Numbered from the stretch's first letter, positions 52,601 to 60,498 are shown. The stretch: 62,277 bases of DNA from JAKQHY01 sp034429475 (GCA_034429475.1 DAOUGD010000021.1:1-62277); one strand, 5' to 3'. The notes: a model not told the origin generated them from the sequence alone. Numbers and translations: made by a program.

Positions 52601-53267
52601 AAAATCAGGAGCGACAAATATGGCAGTTGATTTTGTCGCCGGAAAGGTGTTTGATGCGGCCGCTAATTCAAAGATTGGTAAGAAAATCTCGGGAAAAGTA
52701 GGGGAGGTAGCAGAAGGTTTCCAAAAGACAATTCGTAATTCCTCGGCTGGCAAATTTGTTGGAGATATCATTGATAAACCTAAAAGTTGGTTAGGGGCTA
52801 TAGATAACAAATTAGCCAACAAATTTAAGCCTTATGCTGGTATCAAGCTTGGGGTGGCCTTGTTTAATGAACCAGACCTAATGAAAGCATTACCCAAGAA
52901 CAAATTAGGAGGTGTCAAATTAGATTTACCTTTAGTAGATTCTAAATTATTCTCGTCTGGTTCTGCTCTAACTGAATATGGCTTTAAAAGAAATTCTCAG
53001 GACTTCTGGTCCATTTTGGAAGAGAAAGGGCAAACAAAGGCGAAGCTATTTCCTGGTGTTGATTCGAACGACATACATCATCATCATATTGGACAAGGTA
53101 GATTTACAATACCAGTTCTTGGAGATTTCCACAACAAAGGGAAATATGATAGCCTATGGCATAATAAATGGGGCAAGGTTTCCAATTTATTCAATGCCTC
53201 TGAACCAGGCCCATCTAGCGTAATCAAACGTATGCTTGTTAAGGATAGATCTTCTGAGGGCAAGTAG
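46620..53267 (+). CDS. Secreted amidase-RHS polymorphic toxin with nuclease-like tip
   Basis: ATG 46620 after GGGGAGG gives 2215 aa. A signal peptide (1-36) and VFLPLV surface motif (71-76) precede an Amidase_3-type domain (241-430). Its zinc ligands are likely His249 (DPDHGG), Glu267 or 268 and His327, with catalytic Glu396 (HLEAAF). Dozens of YD repeats (about 490-1850) form an RHS shell, ending in the core motif YTYTGQEYDAETGLVHFFAR and NNPTNRIDKYG (near 1900). The last 310 residues form the toxin tip: glycine-rich hydrophobic helices, then HHHHIGQGRF with downstream His and Asn residues, reminiscent of LHH/HNH nucleases. The tip DNA is AT-rich, unlike the GC-rich shell, which indicates tip exchange. 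Confidence 0.85.
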   Translation: MKSWQRSVQKLISVVTVFSMLMGMVPWGAVLPAAAAEVTPEEKTPLAAVASVARDAGASAVRQAPKATHFVFLPLVASQYTPPTTTQVDPETGGVVTGGAMTLTFAPGTLTETVTVAYQPLGAPDHIPAETTLVGQPFALTAQTLAGTPVTQFAPEVAMRTVNGLPDYVVTNTVVITVTYNDADVAGLDERSLQLYTRAENENYWQPLLTVVDPAANVARAPLNHFSRFALLGRTAVPSETLVILDPDHGGADPGGTVTTPASYALEEKTLNLDTALAVRGYLQACGVNVLMTREDDSSLSAQWRADFINSHAPSGTTTIAFNILSHEMSGFMGGPLGIVDLSQTDDVSFTQQLIDDVAAATSLPGYRGVKDARTWGGDGLYLPTHVPTVTYAHLEAAFMDSYYDRDNVIDPHLETIAGGIYNGIIASLALTACVPFSATVANDVPVTRRTGLGDGVAYTAQGVNPVTGNQFQWFRDLFVPGAGLNVDLVRYYNSLSNEVGLFGKGWSSLYDMRVKLEDGAALVKYADGRWGKFTPGADGYEAEPGVFDVLTAEGGGYVLTTPEQVRFEFDGAGVLQAIRNEDGQALTLSYAGGALDAIVDASGRTFDVTTDSNGLVTRITDPAWRTIVYTYGVQSLQHTTYLRQLRGPQAVNAGTDLLAMTNANGGSTNYAYDAAGGYLSRVSDPMGITYLENQYTPDGKVASQKNGKEDQGEWDYDLENMKATFTDNEGNKTIYYFDSQYRVSKEEDALGFTVEYEYDDKDNITMRKDKRGNVWRYTYDERGNMLTQSDPLDTWSLYDRDVTTWTYDDKNNPLSMTDALNHTWTYEYNDKGNPIHIVEPNGAETFAEYDSKGQMTKLTDAEERVTTFVYDDHGNRTETHYADGGWTKSTYDDAGHELSRTECLNPPACSETRVTTNVYDKNGNVTQTTDPEGAITRFEYDKNNMLVKKIDRRNGEWMWEYDDELNPTKETDPLKRVTTHTYNKMSKRLSTTDAENRTTSFEYDKLYRMTQVTDPAGSIYTYEYDPNGNLLTLTDPLNYRTRFVYDATNRRKFVYDALGGMTEYCYDPLDRIVQAFDPRRAEVQLTYDSVGNQVEVLDPLGNRMTLGYDKVHNVTRQTVGIPSDGVESDGATTTMVYDARNRVIRSTDPLSRTTRTDYDGVGNVVKMTDPLGFASTFVYNKNGWMTTMTDALGGITAYEYDPEGATTAMVDANGHRTGYGYDLAGQLLTVTDPLNQSTTFGYDKVGNQTKVTNARGQTTTYAYNALNLLVQETDPLAHVTTYEYDQLRRMTARTDAAGKMTRYAYNALGWLTSVTDALNQTTRYEYDEVGNRTAIVDANGITTTFEYNFLDQLKREINPLEKTWEYSYDARGNMVRRVDGKWQATYYEYDKANQLIATVYGESANMSAVAFEYDANGNEIAMRDWNGDWTYTYDALNRRLSATDYQGRTLQWEYDAVGNRAAMVYPATSTGSGQVRRVEMAYDAADQLATLTDFTGRAHTWDYDPLGYIQAQVNPNSTRADYVYDAAGRLTSLTNTGVGGAVIASYAYTLDAAGNRVQTAEQRGPESVTRSYEYDDLYRLTRAQTNTGQDMTYVYDPVGNRLQKVGTPEAAAGKPAIPEDTAYTFNALNAMLTAGPTAFDYDANGNRVRKTEPLTASGYLSAALNLGWAPTGTVTTRYTYDYENRLTAVRETVAYTATEFFGSVALPVGHISPTMEAEYVYDGYGRRVEKHVTTYITATGVLTALAVFTREYVFDGLAPVAEVEYEDTSVTPTVQSAYVYGNGRMVQLVRTKDVTTTAYWYHYDGLGSVVALTDESGADVCQWKYDEYGNPLQDCPELNHYTYTGQEYDAETGLVHFFARYYDAETGVWTTQDTYRGDPNIPLTLIRYQYSGNNPTNRIDKYGYFWHIVGGALAGAIKGAASELIGQTISNVVQGKNPFEYDWKSVGASALGGAVEGAVLVATGNPMLASAAGSFTEGAVDTWAHGGSFKDGLKSGATNMAVDFVAGKVFDAAANSKIGKKISGKVGEVAEGFQKTIRNSSAGKFVGDIIDKPKSWLGAIDNKLANKFKPYAGIKLGVALFNEPDLMKALPKNKLGGVKLDLPLVDSKLFSSGSALTEYGFKRNSQDFWSILEEKGQTKAKLFPGVDSNDIHHHHIGQGRFTIPVLGDFHNKGKYDSLWHNKWGKVSNLFNASEPGPSSVIKRMLVKDRSSEGK
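51023..51048. repeat. Dispersed TTCGACAGGCTCAGG-type repeat inside the RHS gene
   Basis: The sequence TTCGACAGGCTCAGGGCAGG lies in frame and adds the residues TSTGSGQV between two YD repeats. It is related to the CCTGCCCTGAGCTTGCCGAAGGG copies at 61.7 kb on the opposite orientation. Small mobile repeats of this type are found scattered in many environmental genomes. Confidence 0.6.
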
Positions 53268-53347
53268 TTGCTATGAAGTCTATGTGCCTCTGACAGTTAT
53301 AAAAAAGTTTGCAGTTTGGCTGCGTAAAAAACAGGGATGAAAACCCA

Positions 53348-53464
53348 ATGATGCGTCTCTTGACTCTATCACTCACCTCCACCCTATCCCTGGCCGCGCT
53401 CCTGCTGCTCACCTGGGGCGTCGTCGCCGCGCCAGCCACGCGGCGGCGATTGAACGCGCGTTAG
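53348..53464 (+). pseudogene. Orphan signal-peptide ORF upstream of the immunity remnant
   Basis: A 38-codon frame (MMRLLTLSLTSTLSLAALLL, then LTWGVVAAPATRRRLNAR) looks like a secretion signal with a cleavage-like AAPA site. It ends 15 bp beyond the start of the SUKH-like frame, which is in another phase. It is probably the 5' end of an unrelated secreted gene fused by deletion. Confidence 0.45.
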
Positions 53465-53868
53465 CGGTCAAGCTGCCGGGCGAGCTGCGCGTTTTATGGG
53501 AAAATGTCTCCAGCTTGCGCCTGTTTGAAGACGTGCGCTACGGGCAGTGGGGATTGATTCTATGGTCACCGGAGCAGGTGGTAGACGCTCACTGCAAACA
53601 CGTTAAGGGGAGAGAGCCGGATTTTCGGCCAGGGGATGTCATTCTGGGGGAATTTCTGGGAGACTCGGACCTGCTCGTGCTCCGGTGCGATCCAGAAGCA
53701 GAGGACTATGGGAGCGTGCTGATTGCTTTGCCCATAGATCCCCGCGCTGAATGGTATTGTGTGAGCGCGTCACTGTTGGAGTTTTTGATGGAATTTGTGG
53801 AAGCGCAAGGCGAGAAGTTTTGGGAAAAGAATGAAGGACGCGCTGCGGATTCTGCGTCTTTGCGGTGA
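53431..53868 (+). pseudogene. SUKH (SMI1/KNR4)-like immunity gene, 5' end damaged
   Basis: The frame AIERALAVKLPGELRVLWEN, then WGLILWSPEQVV, and ending in SASLLEFLMEFVEAQGEKFW matches SMI1/KNR4-type immunity proteins, which neutralise RHS/CDI nuclease toxins. No in-frame ATG exists; only a TTG at 53515 lies inside the conserved part. Position directly after the RHS toxin fits an immunity role. Either it is inactive, or it is read through a frameshift from the signal-peptide ORF. It is GC-rich, unlike the toxin tip, so it may belong to a former tip. Confidence 0.6.
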
Positions 53869-53876
53869 AACAAAAA

Positions 53877-53900
53877 CGCCCCGCTTAAATGGGCGGGGCG
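53877..53900 (-). terminator. Terminator of the DUF433/DUF5615 operon
   Basis: CGCCCCGC/GCGGGGCG stem with an 8-nt loop; on the minus strand it is followed by TTTTTG. It may serve the plus-strand immunity remnant too. Confidence 0.7.
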
Positions 53901-53916
53901 ACAGCACCTTTACAAC

Positions 53917-54276
53917 TTAACGCCAGCTACTCAAATACTCAAACTGATCGCGTATCTCTTCAGCAGAACGCGCCGCCAGCAGTTTGAGCAAACGCCGCAC
54001 CACAACGCCGGTTTCCAGTTGGTCAGAGACGATAATCCCGGCGTGCGGCTTTCCGGCGGTTATCCAGGCCTTGTGCAAGCGCGCAAAATCACCGCGATTG
54101 AAGGTGAAAATCGTCCGCGCCTGGGCCGTTGCAAAGCTCAATTGCTCTTCATCTGGATGGCCCATCAAATCAGCTTCGGCCACCGTGCTTACATCTACTT
54201 GCCGGGATCGTAAGGCGCGCAGCAGGCTGGCGCGCATCGAGTCTTCATCCAGGTAGAGCCGGATCGGGGAGTGCAT
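53917..54276 (-). CDS. DUF5615 PIN-like toxin
   Basis: The 119-aa protein has the DUF5615/PIN-like pattern: RLYLDEDSMRASLLRALRSR with acidic residues at the start, DEEQLSFATAQ, IFTFNRGDF and AGIIVSDQ. Members are predicted Mg-dependent RNases acting as toxins. The start lies 1 bp after the stop of the DUF433 gene, the usual arrangement of this pair. Confidence 0.8.
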   Translation of the reverse strand: MHSPIRLYLDEDSMRASLLRALRSRQVDVSTVAEADLMGHPDEEQLSFATAQARTIFTFNRGDFARLHKAWITAGKPHAGIIVSDQLETGVVVRRLLKLLAARSAEEIRDQFEYLSSWR

Positions 54277-54277
54277 T

Positions 54278-54655
54278 TCACGCCTCAGGAGTCTGCATCA
54301 AAACGCTTTCGGCGTCGGCCTGGATGTCGGCCTCAATTTCTTCCGTGTGCAGGTGATAATACGCCAGCGCCGCGTAGATTTGCGCCAGTGTCAAGGGCAG
54401 TTCGCCGGCAATCTCTTCTGCCGACAGCCCAAGTTTGTAGAGTCCGGCAATGGTACGCACTGTCGTCCCGGTGCCGGCAAGGATAGGGCGGCCACCGCGC
54501 AGCGCCGGGTTGGTAATAATCATTGTGCCCTGAGCGCCGGCATTGACCCATTGTTCTAGCATCGCCTGGGGGCTGCATTGGGCGCGGGTTGCCAGGGCTT
54601 GCAATTGGCTGTAAAGATTAGTTGGAATTTGTAATGTTGTGGCGGAAACGTTCAT
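54278..54655 (-). CDS. DUF433 antitoxin
   Basis: The 125-aa protein has an N-terminal helical part and a C-terminal DUF433 domain (GGRPILAGTGTTVRTIAGLY, GLSAEEIAGELPLTLAQIY, AALAYYHLHTEEIEAD). DUF433 proteins bind DNA and neutralise the partner PIN-like toxin. It probably represses its own operon. Confidence 0.8.
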   Translation of the reverse strand: MNVSATTLQIPTNLYSQLQALATRAQCSPQAMLEQWVNAGAQGTMIITNPALRGGRPILAGTGTTVRTIAGLYKLGLSAEEIAGELPLTLAQIYAALAYYHLHTEEIEADIQADAESVLMQTPEA

Positions 54656-54716
54656 CTTAATACCTCAATCATCATTGTACTTTATCAGATCTAATTACTT
54701 GACCTGTTCCAGCAAT

Positions 54717-54941
54717 TCAAAGTACCGCTCGCGGCTCATCCCGGCCGTTGGTTTTTTCCAGCACAATTTCCAACGTTCCCATCCGCTGGCACTCTTCCAG
54801 GAACAGTTCCACAGCTTCTTGGAGCGCGGTTAAAGCAGCCTGGGGGGTATCGCCAAAGCTGGAAACGTTCAATTCAGGACACAAGGCTACAATCTGGTCA
54901 TCTTCTTCAAACAATTGTCCGGTATAAGGTATCTGGATCAT
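54717..54941 (-). CDS. HicB-like antitoxin without an evident HicA
   Basis: ATG 54941 has GGAGG directly in front and gives 74 aa (MIQIPYTGQLFEEDDQIVAL). The pattern ALCPELNVSSFGDTPQAALTAL with EAVELFLEEC is typical of the HicB partial RNase-H-like fold. No HicA toxin gene is next to it. A 14-codon frame (MSRERYFELLEQVK) overlaps its end. It may be a solitary antitoxin or addiction remnant. Confidence 0.65.
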   Translation of the reverse strand: MIQIPYTGQLFEEDDQIVALCPELNVSSFGDTPQAALTALQEAVELFLEECQRMGTLEIVLEKTNGRDEPRAVL

Positions 54942-55055
54942 TCCTACCTCCCACTTCTGTAGATTATCTTTCAGTATACCATACAAGTCTATCTCAGGCG
55001 CGATGGGTTTCCGTCATTCGCTATTCGTAATTCGCAATTCCATTGGAGGTGTCGT

Positions 55056-58000
55056 ATGCATCTAAAACGCTTATCATGGGTTCTTTTCATCACCTTGTTG
55101 CTGGGGCTGGGCGTCTCGTTGGTGCTCAATGCCGCCCCCGCCGATCTCGAACCCGGCGGCGTAGTCGTCCCACTGGGCGCGCGGCAGGCGGATTTGCGCG
55201 CGGCGTACCGGCTGCCGCTGGCGCATCTGTATGACGGCGGCCGGCTGCACCGGCTGGCGCTGGACGATACACTGACGGGGACGGCGCTGCTCCCTGGTCC
55301 GGCGTTGCCTGGCGATTTGTACTTCCCGCCGGGAGAGGGGACGGGGGAACCCCGCCCCTACACGATGTATGAATTGGCGGGGACGTTACCGGTGTCGCGG
55401 GCTTACGCGCTGTTTCCGGGGCGCGTGGCGGTGCTGCGCTCAACGGTCACGGTGCCCGTGGAGATTGACGACGGTTATGTGATGGCGATGTGGGAAATCG
55501 CCGACATCCGCGATGTCTTCGAGGGCTATTTGCTCGACGCTATCCCCTACGCGGTGCTGACCGAGGCGGAAGCGGCCGCGCAGCTGGCCGACTACGACCT
55601 GCTCATCATCCCGGCCTTCCGCAGCGACGCCCGCGATGCGGTGCTGGCCCGCCTGGATGAGACCGGCGCCCGCGACGCCATCCATAACTTCGTGGCGAAT
55701 GGTGGCACGCTCTACGCCCAGGGGTCCAGCCTGGCGATTGCGGAATACGCCGGCGCGCTGCCGTTCGGTTCCGTCAATCTGGATACGCCGGTGACGCTGG
55801 CCGGTCCGGACGCCAACGGGGGGCAGTTGGAAATCCTGTTGCCCGACTCGCCGCTGGCCTGGTCGTGGCTCACGGACAGTTTGTACATCCTGGATGACCC
55901 CTTCATCATGCCGGACGAGGATATGGAAGTGGTGGCGCAACTGAGCAACACCGCCGACGGCGTCGGCGCGCCGGCCGTGATTCGTTACCCCTGCGTGGCC
56001 GGGCAGGTCATCGGCGTGGTCGGTCACCCCACCAACGCGACCCGCCGCGCGGAGCTGCCGCTCTTTATGAACGCGCTGCTGCTCGCGCTTTCCGGTCAGG
56101 CCGACTTCTACGGCGACGCGATCCAGACGTGGAATCCCGCCTACGATCTGCACGAGTTCCCCGCCTACGAAAGCGTCCCGGTGAGCGCGACGTTGGTGAT
56201 CGAAAATCTGTGGGATACTTCGCTCATCAGCGCGACCGTTACTGAGGTCATCGCTGCCGGCTACACGTTGACCGGCACGATCTCGCCAGCAACCCCATTT
56301 TCTTATACCACCCCCGCCAGCGAAACAGTCATCATCTGGCAATTGGACGATCTGGCCCCGCACGCCGTCGTCACCCTGACCTATCAAGCGCAGTCCGACC
56401 CGGAGACGCTGGCGGGTGGCGTGGGGGTGTTTGCGACGGGCGAGTTGAGCTACCAGAACGAGAATGATCACCCGGTGACGGCGCGGCATCGCCCCTTCAT
56501 CCTCACCGCGCAGATGGCGGCCCGGCTGTTGGGTGACCGCGACATCGAGGACGACCGCTATTTTGTCATTCCTGAAGAGGGCGTTTACCTGGATGTGGCG
56601 CTGCCGCTGGAGAACAAAGAGGAAACGCTGGCTGCCTCTCTGTGGTTGACGGACTATGTGATTCTGCTGGCGCCCATTGTGGACACCGGCAATCAGCACA
56701 TCATTCTCAACGCCAACGACGGCGAGACGATCTGGATTAAGAACGAGCCGTATCTGTGGGACACGCGCAAGGATTATCCCGAATGGGAAGGGGCGACCTC
56801 GCCCACGCAGACGATTACCCTGGCGGATTGGCGCGCGCTGCCGGAAGCGGAACGCCCCCGCTGCGTCTTCACCAGCACCTATGGCATTCACATCGATCCG
56901 CCGCTGCGCGCCACCGCCGCCCTCACGGATTACGGTTCCTTCATTACTATCCCGCCCACGTACACCGACGCGATTACGGTGGTGAATGAGCAACTGCTGC
57001 TCCCCTGCCTGCCGCTCCATTGGGATTTGGGCGACTTCCCCGGCTACTGGTATGAGGAGCCTGCGGTGCGCTACGGCATCCACTCCCGCGAGCTGTTTGA
57101 ACGCGACGTGTACTTCCACGGCACGCCCCGCGAGAACGCCGTAGTGCTGCCCCACGACGCCGGTTCGGTCTACGTGCTGGCCGGCGACTATCCCGTGCCC
57201 TACCGCGAGTACCTGCCGGAAGCCGAGGCTTACGTCCCGCAAGCGCCCGCCGCCTCGGCCCTGACCTGGCAGGACGTGTGGTCGCGCCCGCACACGCTCA
57301 CGCTCCGCGCCGCGTTCTACGACGTGTGGGACTGGGATTCCTGCGCGACGTGCAACCCTTACGGCGAACAGCACGCCGGCTTCGCTGTCACCTTTGGGAT
57401 TTGGGCCGATCTGGATGGCGATGGCGTCCACGAAACCTTCGTGCGCGAAATCCCCACCCGCCTGGACGACGCGCAGTTGCAGTTGTTGGGCAAGACGTAC
57501 AGCCAGGGCGATGCGGACCTCACCATCCCCGCTGGCGAAAACTTGATTGACCTGCCCATCTTCCACGGCCTGGGGATCAAGATCGGGTCGCGGGGCGCGA
57601 CGTGGTACGATTCTTGGCGCAGCGCCGGGCCAGGGACGAGCGAGTTGTTCACCGTGACCGAAGAGGTCGCCTACGACCACCTCTTCTTCCGCCAGGTGAT
57701 CCCGCCCGGCTCGTGGGCCTCGTTCATCGTCTCGGCCACCATTGAGAATTACCCCGTCATCCCCGCCACCGGGCGCAACAATGAAGACCTCTACAAACTG
57801 CACGACGGCGGACGGCTGGTCTACCGTCAACAGATCGCCGGCCCGAATCGCTACGAAGTTTACGACGCGCACGTTCACGCCGCCGAGGGGCTGCGCAGCG
57901 ACGGCGTCATCGAAAAGACCGGCGGCCCGCTCCAGGTGAGTGTCTACAGCGACACGCTGATGTTCACTTATAGGATGTGGGATCAGTACGACGCGCGCAA

Positions 58001-59897
58001 CTTCGAGGACTATTATGATCCCTTCATTAAGAGTTGGGGCTACTACGACCTGGTGTGGACGACTTACGTGGGCGGGCGCGAGGACAAACAGTTGTTCAGC
58101 ACCGTGCTCTGGCCGGGCGACCGCGCCATCGTCCGGGTGGTGCTGGATAACAACACGGGCATCACGCTGACGAACCTGAACGTGACGCTCACGGCCGTGT
58201 CCGGCCTCACCGTCACCCACCTGTACACCGATCCCGATACTGCGCCGGAGCCGATCTGGCCGGAACTGGCCTTCCTCAATCGCCCCGACGTGCCCGACGC
58301 CTGGCGCAGCGTGTGGTACTTCGAGATTCAGGCCGGCGCCGTGGCCGAGGATTTGTGGGGCCAAGTGCTGGAAATCCCGGTGATCGCCACCGCCGACAAT
58401 TTCCCATCCGGCCAACCCTACCATGAGGTCCCGCCGGCGCGCATCGCCCTGTATCGTCCCGGCGCGGCCACGCCCACGTACATTTCTGGCCCGGCGCACG
58501 GGCTGATCCTCACCGACACCCTGCCGGCCAACGTTGTCCTGACCGCCGCCGCGTGGACGACGGATGCTGCCGCCGCCGATGCTGTGCGCCTGGCGCTGTC
58601 GGTGGATGCCAGCGTGCTTACCCAGGATACGGCCAGCCTGATCTACGCCGGCCTCGTTCCCACGCGCGCGACGCCGCTTTCATACACGGTGGACGCGGCC
58701 GGCCGGGTCACATTCACGCTGCCGGCCGAGGTACAGGCGCTGCCGCTGGATACGCCGCTCTACGTCATCGCGCCGGCCACGTTGATTCGCGCCCAGCACG
58801 GTCCGAACGTGGTCAACGCGGGCGCGGGCATCGCGTACCGGGATCCGTTTGAGGTGCAATGGACGGCGCACTCTGAGCCGGTCATCGTCGAGGCGCACGG
58901 CGCGGCCGTCTGGGTGGATTACGAATGTAACGGCGGCGGCCCGCCTTCCCGCTTGCTGGCGGACAGCCCGGTCTACGTGCTCAACGGGACGTGCTACATC
59001 CCCGACGACGACCCTTCCGATGTCCAGATGCGCGTCACCGCCTACAACGCCGGCGACGCCATCGCCCGCGCCGTCACCGTCACGCTCACCCTGCCCGACT
59101 GGGTCACAGCAACGTGGGCTTCCCCCGCCTGGAAAGTATACGCCGGGCAGCAGCTCACCTGGACGCTCGGCGATTTCGCGCCGGGGCAGTGGCGGCAAGT
59201 CGCCATCACTTTCCACGTTGAGCCGGTGGAAAGTGAAGGCAACGGCGAAGGGGCAGCGGCCCCCATCCGCGACTTGTTGGGCATCCGCCGCAGCGAGGGG
59301 ACATTCTTGGATGATTACAGCCAACAGACGATTTCCGGGCAGGTGGGCGATGCGTACTGGTTCAAGGTTTACGCGACTGAGCGCCCTACGGCGATTTATC
59401 TGCCAGTGGTAGTGCGCACCTATGAAACGCGCCCCGACCTGGTGGTGCTGGCCGTGACGGTGAATCCGGCGCAGCCTGACGCCGTCCAGGTGCAGATTGC
59501 CAATCAGGGGCGCAGCGTGGCGCGTGACTTTTGGGTAGATGCGTTCCTCGATCCCGCCACGCCGCCCACCGTCAACCAGACGTGTGTTGAGCTGGGATGC
59601 GTTTACCAATTGGTCTGGTTCATCGAAGCGTTGCCGGCCGGCGAAAGTCTGACATTGACGGTTGGTGACGCCTACTACGATGCGACCTGGGCACAATGGC
59701 CGCAAGCCGCCTACCCGGGCGGCGCGCATACCGTGTGGGCTTATGTGGATTCGTGGGCGCCGCCCAACCCGGCGGGCAGCGTCCAGGAAGCGCGGGAAGA
59801 TAACAACCTGTCGGCGCCGGTGACGTTCACCGCGCCGGCTAACGTGACGCCGATGACGTTACCCCGCGTACTGCCACCGCGTCCGTCGCATCCATAG
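55056..59897 (+). CDS. Giant secreted surface protein with CARDB-like repeats
   Basis: The 1613-aa protein starts at ATG 55056 after TTGGAGG with a signal peptide (1-27, LSWVLFITLLLGLGVSLVLN). It has a domain resembling a class I glutamine amidotransferase-like fold near 150-350 (DYDLLIIPAF), DUF11-like beta-sandwich segments and CARDB-like domains. The motif AIYLPVVV sits before the last CARDB-like repeat (DLVVLAVTVNPAQPDAVQVQ). No catalytic site or sortase motif is visible. It is likely an adhesin or surface-layer protein. The next gene is 12 bp downstream and also secreted. Confidence 0.72.
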   Translation: MHLKRLSWVLFITLLLGLGVSLVLNAAPADLEPGGVVVPLGARQADLRAAYRLPLAHLYDGGRLHRLALDDTLTGTALLPGPALPGDLYFPPGEGTGEPRPYTMYELAGTLPVSRAYALFPGRVAVLRSTVTVPVEIDDGYVMAMWEIADIRDVFEGYLLDAIPYAVLTEAEAAAQLADYDLLIIPAFRSDARDAVLARLDETGARDAIHNFVANGGTLYAQGSSLAIAEYAGALPFGSVNLDTPVTLAGPDANGGQLEILLPDSPLAWSWLTDSLYILDDPFIMPDEDMEVVAQLSNTADGVGAPAVIRYPCVAGQVIGVVGHPTNATRRAELPLFMNALLLALSGQADFYGDAIQTWNPAYDLHEFPAYESVPVSATLVIENLWDTSLISATVTEVIAAGYTLTGTISPATPFSYTTPASETVIIWQLDDLAPHAVVTLTYQAQSDPETLAGGVGVFATGELSYQNENDHPVTARHRPFILTAQMAARLLGDRDIEDDRYFVIPEEGVYLDVALPLENKEETLAASLWLTDYVILLAPIVDTGNQHIILNANDGETIWIKNEPYLWDTRKDYPEWEGATSPTQTITLADWRALPEAERPRCVFTSTYGIHIDPPLRATAALTDYGSFITIPPTYTDAITVVNEQLLLPCLPLHWDLGDFPGYWYEEPAVRYGIHSRELFERDVYFHGTPRENAVVLPHDAGSVYVLAGDYPVPYREYLPEAEAYVPQAPAASALTWQDVWSRPHTLTLRAAFYDVWDWDSCATCNPYGEQHAGFAVTFGIWADLDGDGVHETFVREIPTRLDDAQLQLLGKTYSQGDADLTIPAGENLIDLPIFHGLGIKIGSRGATWYDSWRSAGPGTSELFTVTEEVAYDHLFFRQVIPPGSWASFIVSATIENYPVIPATGRNNEDLYKLHDGGRLVYRQQIAGPNRYEVYDAHVHAAEGLRSDGVIEKTGGPLQVSVYSDTLMFTYRMWDQYDARNFEDYYDPFIKSWGYYDLVWTTYVGGREDKQLFSTVLWPGDRAIVRVVLDNNTGITLTNLNVTLTAVSGLTVTHLYTDPDTAPEPIWPELAFLNRPDVPDAWRSVWYFEIQAGAVAEDLWGQVLEIPVIATADNFPSGQPYHEVPPARIALYRPGAATPTYISGPAHGLILTDTLPANVVLTAAAWTTDAAAADAVRLALSVDASVLTQDTASLIYAGLVPTRATPLSYTVDAAGRVTFTLPAEVQALPLDTPLYVIAPATLIRAQHGPNVVNAGAGIAYRDPFEVQWTAHSEPVIVEAHGAAVWVDYECNGGGPPSRLLADSPVYVLNGTCYIPDDDPSDVQMRVTAYNAGDAIARAVTVTLTLPDWVTATWASPAWKVYAGQQLTWTLGDFAPGQWRQVAITFHVEPVESEGNGEGAAAPIRDLLGIRRSEGTFLDDYSQQTISGQVGDAYWFKVYATERPTAIYLPVVVRTYETRPDLVVLAVTVNPAQPDAVQVQIANQGRSVARDFWVDAFLDPATPPTVNQTCVELGCVYQLVWFIEALPAGESLTLTVGDAYYDATWAQWPQAAYPGGAHTVWAYVDSWAPPNPAGSVQEAREDNNLSAPVTFTAPANVTPMTLPRVLPPRPSHP

Positions 59898-59909
59898 GAG
59901 CGTGTGACA

Positions 59910-60458
59910 ATGCAACGTTATGGGTGGATAGTCTTGGGGGCGTTGGTCTTGATTCTAGCTCTGGTGAATGGCGGGGGCGGTGCCGTTATAGGGGCATCGC
60001 CCGCCGTCTCGCCAACGTGGACGCGCGTTGCGCCGCCAACGTTGACGCCGACGCCTTCGGCGACACTCCCTGTGACAACGACGCCCATCACAAGGACAAC
60101 ACCGGCGGCATCTGTACCCGCCGCCGGTCCCGGCGCGATGATCTGGCTGCGGGTTCAGTGCAGCGCGCCTTGTCAAGCTGCGGATGTCCACTGGCAAGAG
60201 TTGTGGACCGGTGTGCAATGGCAAGACGCTGCCGGTAACTGGCACGACGTGGAGGGCTGGCGCGGGCCGCTGGATGAAGTGACTAAAGGTGAGGGGCGCA
60301 AAGTATGGGGGCTGTCGGAAGCGCTGTACGGCGCTGGCCCTTTCCGGTGGGTGGTGTATCAAAGTCAGCAAGGCGAGGTTCTGGTCGCCAGTGAGTCATT
60401 TGATTTACCCGACTACACAGGCAAGGTCTCAAGGATCACGGTTGAGATTGGACCATAG
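59910..60458 (+). CDS. Small secreted protein with Thr/Pro linker
   Basis: ATG 59910 (AGGAG 10 bp upstream) gives 182 aa; a GTG at 59904 is too close to that site. A hydrophobic signal or anchor (WIVLGALVLILALVNGGGG) is followed by a Thr/Pro/Ala-rich linker and a compact C-terminal domain (AMIWLRVQCSAPCQAADVHW, WQDAAGNWHDVEGW). I do not recognise the domain. The gene is cotranscribed with the giant surface protein, so it is probably a partner at the cell surface. Confidence 0.65.
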   Translation: MQRYGWIVLGALVLILALVNGGGGAVIGASPAVSPTWTRVAPPTLTPTPSATLPVTTTPITRTTPAASVPAAGPGAMIWLRVQCSAPCQAADVHWQELWTGVQWQDAAGNWHDVEGWRGPLDEVTKGEGRKVWGLSEALYGAGPFRWVVYQSQQGEVLVASESFDLPDYTGKVSRITVEIGP

Positions 60459-60498
60459 ACTGGCGTGAGCTTTTGCTGGCAAGCTGTTTAAAATGCAA

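Noticed and set aside
55440..58499. 1019-codon minus-strand frame inside the surface-protein gene
   Set aside because: Same shadow effect in GC-rich coding DNA; the plus-strand product has a signal peptide and recognisable repeats.
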